64,000 bases of DNA from Candidatus Saganbacteria bacterium (GTDB taxonomy: Bacteria > Margulisbacteria > WOR-1 > XYC2-FULL-46-14 > XYC2-FULL-37-10), in assembly GCA_016223245.1 (NCBI GenBank), contig JACRPL010000005.1, forward strand, positions 1 to 64,000, given 5' to 3'. Numbering within the stretch: position 1 is the first letter of the stretch; each line of letters starts with the position of its first letter. Both the position numbers and the translations under genes were made by a program. Positions 50,572-59,462 of this stretch are shown in pieces. Under the pieces are notes generated by a model that ran no database searches, was not told the DNA's origin, and was given only the letters and a program-made list of their open reading frames with translations.

Positions 50572-52152
50572 TTAAAGCCCTCCGGCTGTAATTGGATTTC
50601 CATGATGATGGCATGATGTGCAGCTGCTAAAACTATTTATATGAGCAACGCCTCCAGGGCCGCTTGTTTTTGAATGGCAGGCGGAGCATAGGCTGTTCAA
50701 ATTATTGGCATCGCCTGCCGTATTTATCTTATTTGGATTGATCCTGACATTTTTTGAAACACCTATCGATTGGGTCGGCGCAATATAGGGCCAATTGTAC
50801 GGCGGTCCCGACTGGGCTCCGTTGTCAGCATATTTTGTCCCATCAACGATATCAATAATGCTATACAAATTGCTGTCCCAGGTTTGGTCGTTATAATGTG
50901 ATCCGTGCGGATTATGGCAATCGGTACATGCCATAGCCAAGACTGCAGTGGATGGATTATTTGCCGAAGGCCTCGCGGAACCATTCCCATGCCTGTCAGT
51001 CTGGTAGGACGTTCCAATATTTATCATTTGGCTTGAAGGAGCGATTGATTGGTTCGGATTTGAAACAGAATTTGGGAATGTGCCGCTATGGCACGACAGG
51101 CAAAAGTTTATTATCGATCCCCTATAGTCTGTTGCCCCGGCACCTGACCAAACGGTTGCGCGATCTTTAGGGTCGATCAAAGTCTCTATCATCCCGGCAG
51201 TGTTGGTCCTTTGTTTTGCCGCGTGCGAATTATGGCAGTTCCCGCATGCTAATTTCGAACCGCTGTAAGATTGGTCGGATGAAGATAGATCATGATGCGA
51301 GTTTACCGTCGTATAGCTTCCGGCGGACCCTGCCCCGATAAAGGTTGATGTCCCAAGCAATAGGGATTTGATATCGACAGGCCCAGGACCGCTTGAACTA
51401 TGGCATGTATAACACAAATTAGTCTGGTTATTTTTTAACAAGGGCACAGCCGATGCCGCGTGCGGAGTATGGCAGCTGCTGCACCCGTTTGCGGCCATTG
51501 CGGGCGATGTCTTATGTATCGTCGAGTTCCACCCCGTTTTATCGTGGCATGTCATGCACAATGCGCCCGCAGAGTTTTGTTTCACCAGGAATTTGCCATT
51601 GGTATTATCGTGCGGATCATGGCAAGTGATGCATTGGAGTTTATAGTTTTTGTCCAGTTTTACTTGGCCTGTTAGATTTGAAGGATTTACAAGTTCCCCA
51701 TTTAGGACGGCAAGATTATTATCGTATACAAATGAGACTGGATGGCTGCCCGAAAGATTTGTCCCGATATTTGCGGATCCTTGAATGTTTGCGGCTAACC
51801 CGGAAATAATGCCCATAGAGGTTGTTGAACCAACAGCAACGGTTCCATCGTGGCATCCAAGGCAAAGTTTTGAAGCGCCATCGGGCTGTCCGGGATTTGA
51901 TTTGAGCGTTAAACTGACCGATTGGTTATACGGCGTAAAAGATTGGACAGTGGAGGCATGGTTCCACAGAGGATCCGCCGCGCTTGATCCGTGCGGGACA
52001 TGGCAAAAAACGCAAATTTGTGTTTCGGCTGCCGCTTTGTATGTCCCGATACCCGACGCCGACAGGTCATGTTTTGTTCCTTTTATTTCTGCCATAACAG
52101 AACATGAGGAAAACACCAAGATTATAATTATTAATTCAACATTTTTTTTCAT
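50572..52152 (-). CDS. Eleven-heme exported cytochrome with doubled-CXXCH modules
   Basis: The 526-residue protein has a signal (VELIIIILVFSSCSVMA) and eleven CXXCH sites, CVFCH, CLGCH, CITCH, CMTCH, CSSCH, CYTCH, CGNCH, CLSCH, CTDCH, CSACH and CTSCH. Several are followed by an extra His as CHxPH or CHDPH, as in doubled-CXXCH domains. The first four hemes (residues ~20-215) align with the complete tetraheme protein at 54755-55300 (KHDL...CVFCHVPH, CLGCHDG, CITCHDPH, CMTCH). It is probably extracellular. It is the last gene of a six-gene operon and is coupled by ATGA to the NHL gene upstream. Confidence 0.85.
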   Translation of the reverse strand: MKKNVELIIIILVFSSCSVMAEIKGTKHDLSASGIGTYKAAAETQICVFCHVPHGSSAADPLWNHASTVQSFTPYNQSVSLTLKSNPGQPDGASKLCLGCHDGTVAVGSTTSMGIISGLAANIQGSANIGTNLSGSHPVSFVYDNNLAVLNGELVNPSNLTGQVKLDKNYKLQCITCHDPHDNTNGKFLVKQNSAGALCMTCHDKTGWNSTIHKTSPAMAANGCSSCHTPHAASAVPLLKNNQTNLCYTCHSSSGPGPVDIKSLLLGTSTFIGAGSAGSYTTVNSHHDLSSSDQSYSGSKLACGNCHNSHAAKQRTNTAGMIETLIDPKDRATVWSGAGATDYRGSIINFCLSCHSGTFPNSVSNPNQSIAPSSQMINIGTSYQTDRHGNGSARPSANNPSTAVLAMACTDCHNPHGSHYNDQTWDSNLYSIIDIVDGTKYADNGAQSGPPYNWPYIAPTQSIGVSKNVRINPNKINTAGDANNLNSLCSACHSKTSGPGGVAHINSFSSCTSCHHHGNPITAGGL

Positions 52153-53162
52153 TTGATAAACCTAAATACCTGTACTCGATTGTTATATGAATCCGCGACA
52201 TAGATATGATCTCTCTCGTCTATCGAAATTGCAGCTGGGACCCAAAATTCCCCTTCTTTATTGCCGGATTCGCCAAAGAACAGAAGCAGTCCGCCTTTTC
52301 CGTTAAAGATCTGCACATTATCGAAAGATGAATCGGTTACATAGATATTTTTATTGGAATCGATAGCTATCCCCTTAGGCAGTGAAAAAGATCCGGGAGC
52401 CCTCCCCATTTTTCCGAATTCGCTTTTCTTTTTCCCTTCCGGTGAGTATACTTGGACGCGAAAATTAAGCGAATCGACTACATAAATATTAGACTTTTGG
52501 TCAAGCACTATATACGTCGGATGATTAAGGCCTTCTTTTGTACTCGGAAAACTTGCCACAAAATCGTGGTCGCTGTTGAAGACATCGACAAGCCCCGAAA
52601 TGGCATCTACGACATAAATTCGCTTCAGAACGCTGTCGATCGCTATACCGCATGGCCTGGAAAATATGCCGCGGCCTATTTCGCTTTTATAGTTCCCCGC
52701 GCCATCAAAGAGCAAAACCTTGTTCAATCCGGAATCGGCGACATAAATGTTCCCATTATCGTCCGACGCGGCGGAAACAGGGAGCTTAAGCTCGGTATTT
52801 CCGAATTTCTTGATCTTAAAATATTCTTTCTTCGACAGGTCGAATACATGGACAGCCCCAAGGCCGGTATCGGTAACATATATAATATTATTCTTGGCAT
52901 ATATCCCCTGCGGCCGGACGATATTATCGTTTTGCCCGCGCCCTAGCCCAAAAATAAAGTCAAACAATTTATCTTTGGATTTCTTTTCGATCTTTAAGTC
53001 TTCGGGCTTAGAGAAACTATAAAGATACTCGATCTTTGGCGTTTCGGGGGCGCGAGGCCAGACCAAGCCCGACAAGAAAAAAGACGCTGCAATAAAAAGT
53101 GCGAGCAGAAAGGCTTTATTAGAAATTCCTTTCAAAGGATGAGTACATTCTAGTATATGCAC
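52149..53162 (-). CDS. Exported NHL-repeat beta-propeller protein 1
   Basis: The 337-residue protein has an N-terminal hydrophobic signal/anchor (FLLALFIAASFFLSGLVW) and about six NHL repeats between residues 80 and 337, with the pattern PxGIAID...IYVxDxxxxxVQVF (e.g. PKGIAIDSNKNIYVTDSSFDNVQIF). Such propellers bind proteins or ligands and often accompany multiheme cytochromes in anaerobic bacteria. Its start lies 44 bases inside the barrel gene and its stop overlaps the 11-heme gene start. A structural or assembly role in the conduit is inferred. Confidence 0.85.
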   Translation of the reverse strand: MHILECTHPLKGISNKAFLLALFIAASFFLSGLVWPRAPETPKIEYLYSFSKPEDLKIEKKSKDKLFDFIFGLGRGQNDNIVRPQGIYAKNNIIYVTDTGLGAVHVFDLSKKEYFKIKKFGNTELKLPVSAASDDNGNIYVADSGLNKVLLFDGAGNYKSEIGRGIFSRPCGIAIDSVLKRIYVVDAISGLVDVFNSDHDFVASFPSTKEGLNHPTYIVLDQKSNIYVVDSLNFRVQVYSPEGKKKSEFGKMGRAPGSFSLPKGIAIDSNKNIYVTDSSFDNVQIFNGKGGLLLFFGESGNKEGEFWVPAAISIDERDHIYVADSYNNRVQVFRFIK

Positions 53163-54753
53163 TTGAGTTTTGGTCCCTCCTTTCTGAATTAATGCTGAAT
53201 TTGATCGTTGAATCGCCCAACCTATAGTTTACATCAGTTAAATTCCTAATTCCATATTGATCCGTGATCGCTGTATCGGTTGTCGTTTTACTGCGCACAA
53301 GCGATAATTGTTCGTTCAAGGTAAACCCATTTCTCGATAGATTGGCTTTGAACGAATCGATTGTATAATTCACGGTTTGCGTAATTTCATTGCCAAATTT
53401 CTCTTCATGGCGCAATTCAAGAACATTTTGCGGAACTGGAGCATAGCTTACAGCCGCGGCTACGCCCCTGTAATTGTAAGTATTGACCGTCGTGACAGAT
53501 ACGTCGCCTTCAATATACCAATTGTTAGCCAAATTGATGCCAACTATCCAATCATTCAAATCCTGGTTCTTGGCGCTGCTTGACGCAAGGGTAAAAACTT
53601 CTCCGCTAAACCTGTTCAGAGTCCTTTTGTATGTAAGCTTAATTCCTTCTTCTATAAGGTAACTCAAATACCCGTCAAGATACAAAGCTTTCCCGTTTGC
53701 GTTAGCGCCCGAATAGGTTTCGTCCCTGTAATCAGCGTTCAAATAAAGTTTTTTTGCAAAGTTAAAACTGACAGACGACCGCCTAGATACCAACCCCTGC
53801 GACCTATCGCTTGATTGGTCGGCCATGTTAACGCTGCCTGTACCGTAATTAAAAATAAATTCCAAGTAATTCACAGGCTGGATGCTTATTGACGCCCCTA
53901 TTTTTTTTGACCTCTGGTAGTTCTTCTGCCCTGCGGGCATGTCATAATCGACCAAATTAACAGTATCCAAATATTCGGGGTTGATGTTAATATTAGGCGT
54001 CAGCTTAATAGTCGACGTTGCCGATAAATGCTCAAGTTTTTGGTTATAGATGGAGGAGCTTCCTACTTGGTTATATATCTGCTGGTTTGAATAGCTTCCG
54101 GTATAAGCGATCCGATCCCCTACCGCCCCTGATTGGTTGAAAGTCAAAAGATTGTCGCGATTTACAAGATTTGCTCCGGTCGAAAAGTATGTATCATCGT
54201 AAAGACTGCTCCGCACATATCGGGCGCTGAAGTTTTGCGAAAAGATAGAATAGCTTATGCCAAGCTCTCCTTTTTTATCGTTCTTGTTTATCCCTTCGCT
54301 TGTTGCAGCTCTTGCGCTTCCGATCTCAAAGCCTCCGGTCAATACGGGCAAGTTCGGCAAGTAATATGAGGCGAAAATCGATGTGCGGTTATCAGCTATC
54401 GGATTGTTGTCGTAGAGCAAATTGGCATAATCTTTCCTGTAAAATGAAGTTGATAAGCGCAGCGCGTCGCGAAAATTGAGCGAATTCGTAAACGTGAAGT
54501 TCTTTAATTCCGCGGCGCCGCGCTGATATTGGAACGAAAGCCCGTACGAGCCGATCCTGTCCTCAATGACATATCCCCTTAAATTTGCAAGATAATCCTG
54601 CGCAAATATCTGCTGGGTCAGGCTGGAATCAAGATAATTTGTTTCGTAGGAATATTTTACCTGCCCAGAAAGCCCTGCCTGCGATGCTGACTGCCAAATA
54701 AGCCATATCGCGGCGCAAATTACATAGAGGGATTTTGGCGCATATTGTGCCAT
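53119..54753 (-). CDS. Outer-membrane beta-barrel of the minus-strand cytochrome operon
   Basis: The 544-residue protein has a signal (LYVICAAIWLIWQSASQA) and about 20 or more amphipathic strands rich in Tyr, Asn and Ser (e.g. FSARYVRSSLYDDTYFS, LYLNADYRDETYSG), ending MYSSFERNF with a terminal Phe, the outer-membrane insertion signal. No family name is certain; it resembles long porins of porin-cytochrome clusters. It lies between a tetraheme protein (one base upstream) and an NHL propeller, which suggests that it houses an electron conduit across the outer membrane. Confidence 0.75.
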   Translation of the reverse strand: MAQYAPKSLYVICAAIWLIWQSASQAGLSGQVKYSYETNYLDSSLTQQIFAQDYLANLRGYVIEDRIGSYGLSFQYQRGAAELKNFTFTNSLNFRDALRLSTSFYRKDYANLLYDNNPIADNRTSIFASYYLPNLPVLTGGFEIGSARAATSEGINKNDKKGELGISYSIFSQNFSARYVRSSLYDDTYFSTGANLVNRDNLLTFNQSGAVGDRIAYTGSYSNQQIYNQVGSSSIYNQKLEHLSATSTIKLTPNININPEYLDTVNLVDYDMPAGQKNYQRSKKIGASISIQPVNYLEFIFNYGTGSVNMADQSSDRSQGLVSRRSSVSFNFAKKLYLNADYRDETYSGANANGKALYLDGYLSYLIEEGIKLTYKRTLNRFSGEVFTLASSSAKNQDLNDWIVGINLANNWYIEGDVSVTTVNTYNYRGVAAAVSYAPVPQNVLELRHEEKFGNEITQTVNYTIDSFKANLSRNGFTLNEQLSLVRSKTTTDTAITDQYGIRNLTDVNYRLGDSTIKFSINSERRDQNSSAYTRMYSSFERNF

Positions 54754-54754
54754 T

Positions 54755-55300
54755 TCATTTTTGGTGGCAGGTTAAGCAAAGGTTGCTGTTCGTATTTTCG
54801 ATGCGCAAAAACCCTCCGCTTGTGCCTTTTTCGTGCGGGTTATGGCAGGTAGCGCATTCGAGCCTGTCTTTGGCCGATCCTTCAAGCGGAAGAGAGCCGT
54901 AAGAGCCCGTGATCTTTCCGCCGACAGACGAATTGTATCCTTGTTTTGTAGGATAAGTGACGGAGAATGGATGGCTGTGGGAATAGTCTGTCGAATTTGA
55001 CCCGACCGACGGCGCAAGCACCCCGTCATGACAGCTTAAGCAAATGGCCGACGAATTCGTCGGTTGGCCAACAGATCCGCCGTAAGTTGTGATATTCCCA
55101 CCGGCGTAAACTTTGCCCGATGGGGCGAGATAAGTTGATGTAGCGCTTTGGTGCGGGACGTGGCAAACTTTGCAGGTTTCTTGGAGATTACCGAATGCGG
55201 CTTTCCCCTTAAGATCATGAACGGAGCCAATGATCCCGCCGAAAGATATTCCGGATAAGAAGAAAATGGCAATGAATAAAACAAGAACCAGCTTACGCAT
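54755..55300 (-). CDS. Exported tetraheme cytochrome c, paralogue of the 11-heme N-terminal module
   Basis: The 181-residue protein has a signal (LVLVLFIAIFFLSGISFG) and four heme sites CKVCHVPH, CLSCHDG, CATCHNPH and CLTCH. The order, spacing and flanks (GSVHDLKGKA before heme 1, SHPFSVTY before heme 3) match the first ~200 residues of the 50572-52152 protein. It may plug the adjacent barrel as the transmembrane cytochrome. It is followed by the barrel gene after a single base. Confidence 0.85.
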   Translation of the reverse strand: MRKLVLVLFIAIFFLSGISFGGIIGSVHDLKGKAAFGNLQETCKVCHVPHQSATSTYLAPSGKVYAGGNITTYGGSVGQPTNSSAICLSCHDGVLAPSVGSNSTDYSHSHPFSVTYPTKQGYNSSVGGKITGSYGSLPLEGSAKDRLECATCHNPHEKGTSGGFLRIENTNSNLCLTCHQK

Positions 55301-55355
55301 TAACTTATCTCCTCCATATATTTATCGAAACTTATAATGAAAAATTTCAGTTTAT

Positions 55356-56450
55356 TCAAAAATTTATTTTAAACCCGACAAGCCGCTTGTTCTGCGAATC
55401 TGCAACAATAACTACACCCTTTGAATTAACAGCGATCCCCATTGGAGAATAGAGCGAAGTTTTCAAATTTGATTCCTTTCCAAGCAGCATCATTGCCTTA
55501 TTATCTTTATCAAAAACAGAAACCACATTGAATATTGCATCCGCAACATAAATTCGGCCTCCTTTATCTATCGCAATGCCCTTTGGCCTCCCAAAAAATC
55601 CAAGCGCATCGCCATGGTCGCCGAACTTCGAAAGAAATTTTAATCTTTGGTCGAATATCTGGACCCTGCTGTTGATCGTATCGACAACATATGTCCGCCC
55701 ATTAGGATCTTTCGCCAAAAATGTCGGATATTTGAATTCGGAATTCCCGCCGCCTTCATGCCCCAAAAAAGAAACAAATTCGCCGTTCGCGTCGAATATT
55801 TGGAGCCGATGGTTCCCGGTATCGGATACGATTATTCTTCCAGCTTTTTCGTCGACCAATATTCCCGACGGCCTTTGGAATTTGCCCGACTCTGTGCCAG
55901 ATCCAGCAATAGATTTCACAAGATTGCCTTCAGGATCGAAAATGAATAATTCATTTAACATCGAATCGGTCACATATATCTTCTTTGAGCTATCAACCGC
56001 AATTCCGATCGGGTCTTTCAATATATTGCGCCCGATATCATTCGGTTTTGCGATCCTTTTTTCATTTAATACAACGATCCTGCCCTTTTCGGAATCGGCT
56101 AAATATATATTGTCGTCTTGATCGACCGCGACGCCTGTGACAGTTGAAAATCCGTCTTCGACGCCTTTTGATCCGAACAAGAAAAGCCCTACTTTTTCGA
56201 AGAACCCCTTGTCTTGTGAAAGCTGTTTTTTTCCGATCTCAAAAACTGCGCTGCTTTGGTCGGCGGCATATGCCGCACCTGAAAACAATATAAGAATCGT
56301 GAGCAAGACAATGCTGTAACCTACGAATGAATTCGCGGTTACAATATTTCTTCTAATTTTGCGAGGAACCGAGACTTCAGTCTCAGGTTCCGAGCACAAA
56401 AGACAATTCCATTTTTTTTTCAATAATAATCTTTGTGGCACTGGATGCAT
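55356..56450 (-). CDS. Exported NHL-repeat beta-propeller protein 2
   Basis: The 364-residue frame has a hydrophobic signal near residues 45-63 (YSIVLLTILILFSGAAYAAD) and about six NHL repeats from residue 95 to the end (GVAVDQDDNIYLADSEKGRIVV, PSGILVDEKAGRIIVSDTG in parts). Residues 1-40 are unlike the family: they are encoded by a palindromic repeat (GGAACCGAGACT/AGTCTCAGGTTCC near 56375) and overlap the upstream cytochrome gene, so translation may start inside, e.g. at a non-ATG codon before NSFVGYSIV. It pairs with the other NHL protein in the same operon. Confidence 0.75.
   Translation of the reverse strand: MHPVPQRLLLKKKWNCLLCSEPETEVSVPRKIRRNIVTANSFVGYSIVLLTILILFSGAAYAADQSSAVFEIGKKQLSQDKGFFEKVGLFLFGSKGVEDGFSTVTGVAVDQDDNIYLADSEKGRIVVLNEKRIAKPNDIGRNILKDPIGIAVDSSKKIYVTDSMLNELFIFDPEGNLVKSIAGSGTESGKFQRPSGILVDEKAGRIIVSDTGNHRLQIFDANGEFVSFLGHEGGGNSEFKYPTFLAKDPNGRTYVVDTINSRVQIFDQRLKFLSKFGDHGDALGFFGRPKGIAIDKGGRIYVADAIFNVVSVFDKDNKAMMLLGKESNLKTSLYSPMGIAVNSKGVVIVADSQNKRLVGFKINF
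56365..56400. repeat. Hairpin GAGGAACCGAGACTTCAGTC / TCAGGTTCC
   Basis: The arms GGAACCGAGACT and AGTCTCAGGTTCC pair with a one-base bulge. The adjacent TGAATTCGCGGTTA (56326-56340) matches one arm of the hemC hairpin at 28397-28425. It falls in the 5' part of the second NHL gene. Confidence 0.5.
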
Positions 56451-57172
56451 AGATCCTCCTTTTTGAATTTCAGGTAATATTCTTCGTTCGAATTGTGCAT
56501 ATGGCAGTTAGTGCAGCCAAGCTTTAGCATTTTGATTGTAGCCTTTGCCGAGAGAAAATGGTGAGGTTCCAGTTTGTGGCAAGCTTGGCAGAAATGTTCG
56601 CCTTCGGAATCTTTTTTCAGCAGCTTATCATAGATCGAGCCGTGCGGAGCGTGGCAATCCGAACATTGGACATTATTTTTTCCATGCGCTCGTTTTTCGT
56701 ATACTTTCTTTCTATCATCATGGCATTGGTAGCAAACTTCTTTTGGGGCGGATTTTACAAGAAGTTTGGGGTTTTCGGCCTTATGGGGATCATGGCAATT
56801 AAGGCAGCTGAAACCCGATTGCGCATGGATCGATTTTCCCCATACCGACTGGTCTAGTTTTCCGCCTTTTGAAAAGTGGCATGCGCCGCAAAGCTTAATG
56901 ACAGCGTCCGAATCCAAGTTGGCTGGATTTATTATTTTTGTTTTGTCCATTGTTTCTTGATGGGCGCCGCCGGGGCCATGGCATGCTTCGCAAGCGGATT
57001 TATTGGTTTTATTATTGTGCGGATTTTTAAGCCAAAGATCTTTCTTTTCATCGTGGCAGTCAAAGCACTTGTCCTGCCCTATAAAAGCCGCGGGCTCGGC
57101 AAAAGACCTCTCCGCCCAATAAGGCATCATTAAAAATATCGGGACTAACAATAGCGGGGAAAACAATTTCAT
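56420..57172 (-). CDS. Periplasmic nine-heme cytochrome c (MtrA/DmsE-like)
   Basis: The 250-residue protein has a signal (LLVPIFLMMPYWAERSFA) and nine CXXCH sites: CFDCH, CEACH, CGACH, CLNCH, CYQCH, CSDCH, CQACH, CTNCH and CIQCH. The pattern CLNCHDPH...CYQCH...CSDCHAPHG...CQACH resembles decaheme MtrA/DmsE-type electron carriers, with one heme fewer. It is the first gene of the six-gene minus-strand operon and should bring electrons across the periplasm to the barrel. Intron sequence lies immediately upstream. Confidence 0.82.
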   Translation of the reverse strand: MKLFSPLLLVPIFLMMPYWAERSFAEPAAFIGQDKCFDCHDEKKDLWLKNPHNNKTNKSACEACHGPGGAHQETMDKTKIINPANLDSDAVIKLCGACHFSKGGKLDQSVWGKSIHAQSGFSCLNCHDPHKAENPKLLVKSAPKEVCYQCHDDRKKVYEKRAHGKNNVQCSDCHAPHGSIYDKLLKKDSEGEHFCQACHKLEPHHFLSAKATIKMLKLGCTNCHMHNSNEEYYLKFKKEDLCIQCHKDYY

Positions 57173-57194
57173 AGTAGACCCCTTGATGTTAATA

Positions 57195-58147
57195 AATTCA
57201 TCTCAAAGCCCCTAAATGAACCGTACTCGCGGATTTCCCGCACACGACTCTGCAATACACGATTTTCACCAAGTATTATATACAGCATAGATTAATTTCG
57301 GTTGCGGCAAAGGATGCCTGCCCACGTATTCCCAGAATGATGTCCAATTCCATGTCCGCTCTTGTCTTGTCCTCCGCCGTCTCCAGTCCAAACTTTCCCA
57401 GCCGTCCCTTCAAATCTCCCATAACTTTTTGGGCTTCTTCTTTGTGCTGCAGGCAAATGACAAAATCATCCGCATAGCGTATCAGATAATTTTTCCCCTT
57501 TCAGCCCCTTTCGCTCCGCCTTCTCATACCACAAATCCAATACATAATGCAGGTAGATATTCGCCAGCACCGGACTGATAATCCCGCCCTGTGGCGTCCC
57601 GGCCTCACTCGCTAGGTAGCGCCCGCCTTCCATAATGCCTGCCTTCAGCATTCTCTCTATCAGCTTCTTAAAGGGCGGGTCGACTATCCTTTCCTCCAGA
57701 CATCTCATCATCCATTCATGGTCTACATGGTCAAAGAACCCTTTGATATCCGCCTCTATCACCCAGTTGACTCTCTGCCTCATTATTTTATGATTCAGTT
57801 CCTTCAGGCATTCATTAGCGTTCCGCCCTCGCCTAAATCCAGCTGTGTCTATTCCCGCTTCTGTGTTCGGCACGCTTTCTCCCTTCCCTGTTATCGTGTA
57901 GACAGCCCCTTCGAGTCCCTCATTTTTTTTTACTTGTGCCATAATTTCCCCTCGACCCGGGGTCGCATTTCGGATCTCCCAAGTTCCCGTCGTATACCTT
58001 CACTTGCGTTATGGCCTGGTCATCCTTCCCTCCTGCTCCGCACCCCGATTTTCATCGTAGCACTTGGAGTTCGGTTCTATCCTGTCGGCTAAACTTTGGA
58101 TAGGTTGGATTTTAACCAACTGTATACGCCGAGCTTTCTTGGCGCAC
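57195..58147 (-). mobile_element. Degenerate group II intron with domain V and truncated ORF
   Basis: On the minus strand the 5' end at 58147 reads GTGCGCCAAGAAAGCTCGGC, a standard GUGYG intron start. The domain V sequence is at 57250-57218: GAGTCGTGTGCGGGAAATCC then GCGAGTACGGTTC, which folds into the catalytic stem. Domain VI-like sequence and the 3' end lie around 57195-57217. Between them is a shortened reverse-transcriptase ORF. At 0.95 kb it is about half the usual length, so it cannot move by itself; RNA splicing might need help in trans. It sits in the 5' flank of the minus-strand cytochrome operon. Confidence 0.8.
57280..57942 (-). pseudogene. ltrA: Group II intron reverse transcriptase/maturase, deleted and frameshifted
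   Basis: The frame from 57942 has GFRRGRNANECLKEL (RT2-like), VIEADIKGFFDHVDHEWM (RT3) and GTPQGGIISPVLANIYLHYVLD (RT4). It stops at 57466. A frame change near 57480 recovers LIRYADDFVICLQHKEEAQ with the catalytic YADD box (RT5) and then GKFGLETAEDKT, ending near 57280. The amino-terminal RT0-RT1 region, thumb, maturase and any endonuclease domain are absent. Confidence 0.8.
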
Positions 58148-58259
58148 TCATATAGGCAATTTTAACATATAGGTAATATAATTGTTAATGAAATTTACAT
58201 CGAAAATTAACGATATATATATAGCAAAGAGGTATTAAACACTTTGGGAGGCAAGATAA

Positions 58260-59462
58260 ATGTCATTTTTTGTTAGTAGAGCATTTCCATCGCCGCGTAC
58301 CGATCTTGGTTTACCGCCAAGAATTACCGTCCAAAATGTTCCTGCAAGGACATTAATTGGACAACTTCAAGAACACCATCAATATTTAACAGTATCCGCA
58401 TCAAATATTTTAATTCAACATCTCATATCAATTCCCGCACACGCCTCTCTAGCATCTCATGAATTACTGGATGCGCTTAATCAAACTGTAACTTTCGGTC
58501 TTAACAGAATAGCGGAAAATAAAACACCGATCCCAATGGCTATCCCAATGGCCGATGCTCTTGGTTTGGTTTTTATACATGATTCGAACAAATATCAGCT
58601 GGCAACAATAGATGAAGTGAAAAGTTCAAGAAGGCAAATTGAGATCGTCGATATTGAATATTTAAGCGCGCACTCGCCGCAATTCGGTTCAGTTGTTCGT
58701 GCTGACAGCAATGCCGATAAAATAACTCCTTTCGCCGTTCTACCTCCATCCTTGAGTTGGTTCCCAAACGATGAATTTGAAAATAAAGAGAGAAGTATGC
58801 AAAATTCTCTTGAAGTCGGAAAGAGAAGAATCCCTGATTTACAACAAGCACCATTAAATATGTGCCCGCATATTAGTTTTATAGGTACCAATGAATTATA
58901 TGGGGTCAAATCCGGGCGTCCATTTGTTCTTGGATTACATGATCCAAGATCAACACAGGCATACTTAGATTCCGTTGAATTTTCACAAACCGATCCTCGC
59001 CCTGTTATAACAGTTTTTTATCCAGTACAGGTCCCAAGGCCCGAAGCCGAAATAAATGAAAGATTTTCTGTCCAGGGTTTTGTTCGTCTACACAATGAAG
59101 AAGCTCGCGCTTACGGAATTGCTACATACATCGGGGGGCAATTACAACCATCGCAATTTGTATTGTTACCTTCGGATTCTTCTTCGATACAAGGCGATGA
59201 TATCGCGCCGGATGGAAAAAGCCTCCCATTAAATATAAAATTCGATCCTATTTCCGCAAGAGAAGCTGCACAAGGTACAAAAATATTGCGGCCCGATTCA
59301 GGCGTGGTAATAATGGCTATGCCATTAAAATTTGCTGGTTCAGAATACGCTTACGACACAGCTAGAGAAGTTCAACTAATAAGAATAATCTTTGTAGGGA
59401 TTGATCAAACCACAACGCAAGAAACATTCTCTTCGGCTATTGCCAATTTGAATGGGCAATAA
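58260..59462 (+). CDS. Conserved-looking protein of unknown function
   Basis: The 400-residue protein starts at ATG 58260, 8 nt after a strong ribosome site GGGAGG. I recognise no domain. It has no signal peptide or transmembrane helix and only one Cys (NMCPHIS near residue 200). It looks like a mixed alpha/beta soluble protein: an N-terminal helical part (residues 30-110, LIGQLQEHHQYLTVSASNIL), then beta-rich segments (RPFVLGLHDP, PRPVITVFYPVQVP, FSVQGFVRLHNEEARAYG) and a C-terminal LIRIIFVGIDQTT. The upstream gap (58148-58259) is AT-rich with inverted GTTAAT/ATTAAC at 58184 and 58206. It is bounded by a decayed intron and a transposase fragment, so it may be accessory. Confidence 0.6.
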   Translation: MSFFVSRAFPSPRTDLGLPPRITVQNVPARTLIGQLQEHHQYLTVSASNILIQHLISIPAHASLASHELLDALNQTVTFGLNRIAENKTPIPMAIPMADALGLVFIHDSNKYQLATIDEVKSSRRQIEIVDIEYLSAHSPQFGSVVRADSNADKITPFAVLPPSLSWFPNDEFENKERSMQNSLEVGKRRIPDLQQAPLNMCPHISFIGTNELYGVKSGRPFVLGLHDPRSTQAYLDSVEFSQTDPRPVITVFYPVQVPRPEAEINERFSVQGFVRLHNEEARAYGIATYIGGQLQPSQFVLLPSDSSSIQGDDIAPDGKSLPLNIKFDPISAREAAQGTKILRPDSGVVIMAMPLKFAGSEYAYDTAREVQLIRIIFVGIDQTTTQETFSSAIANLNGQ

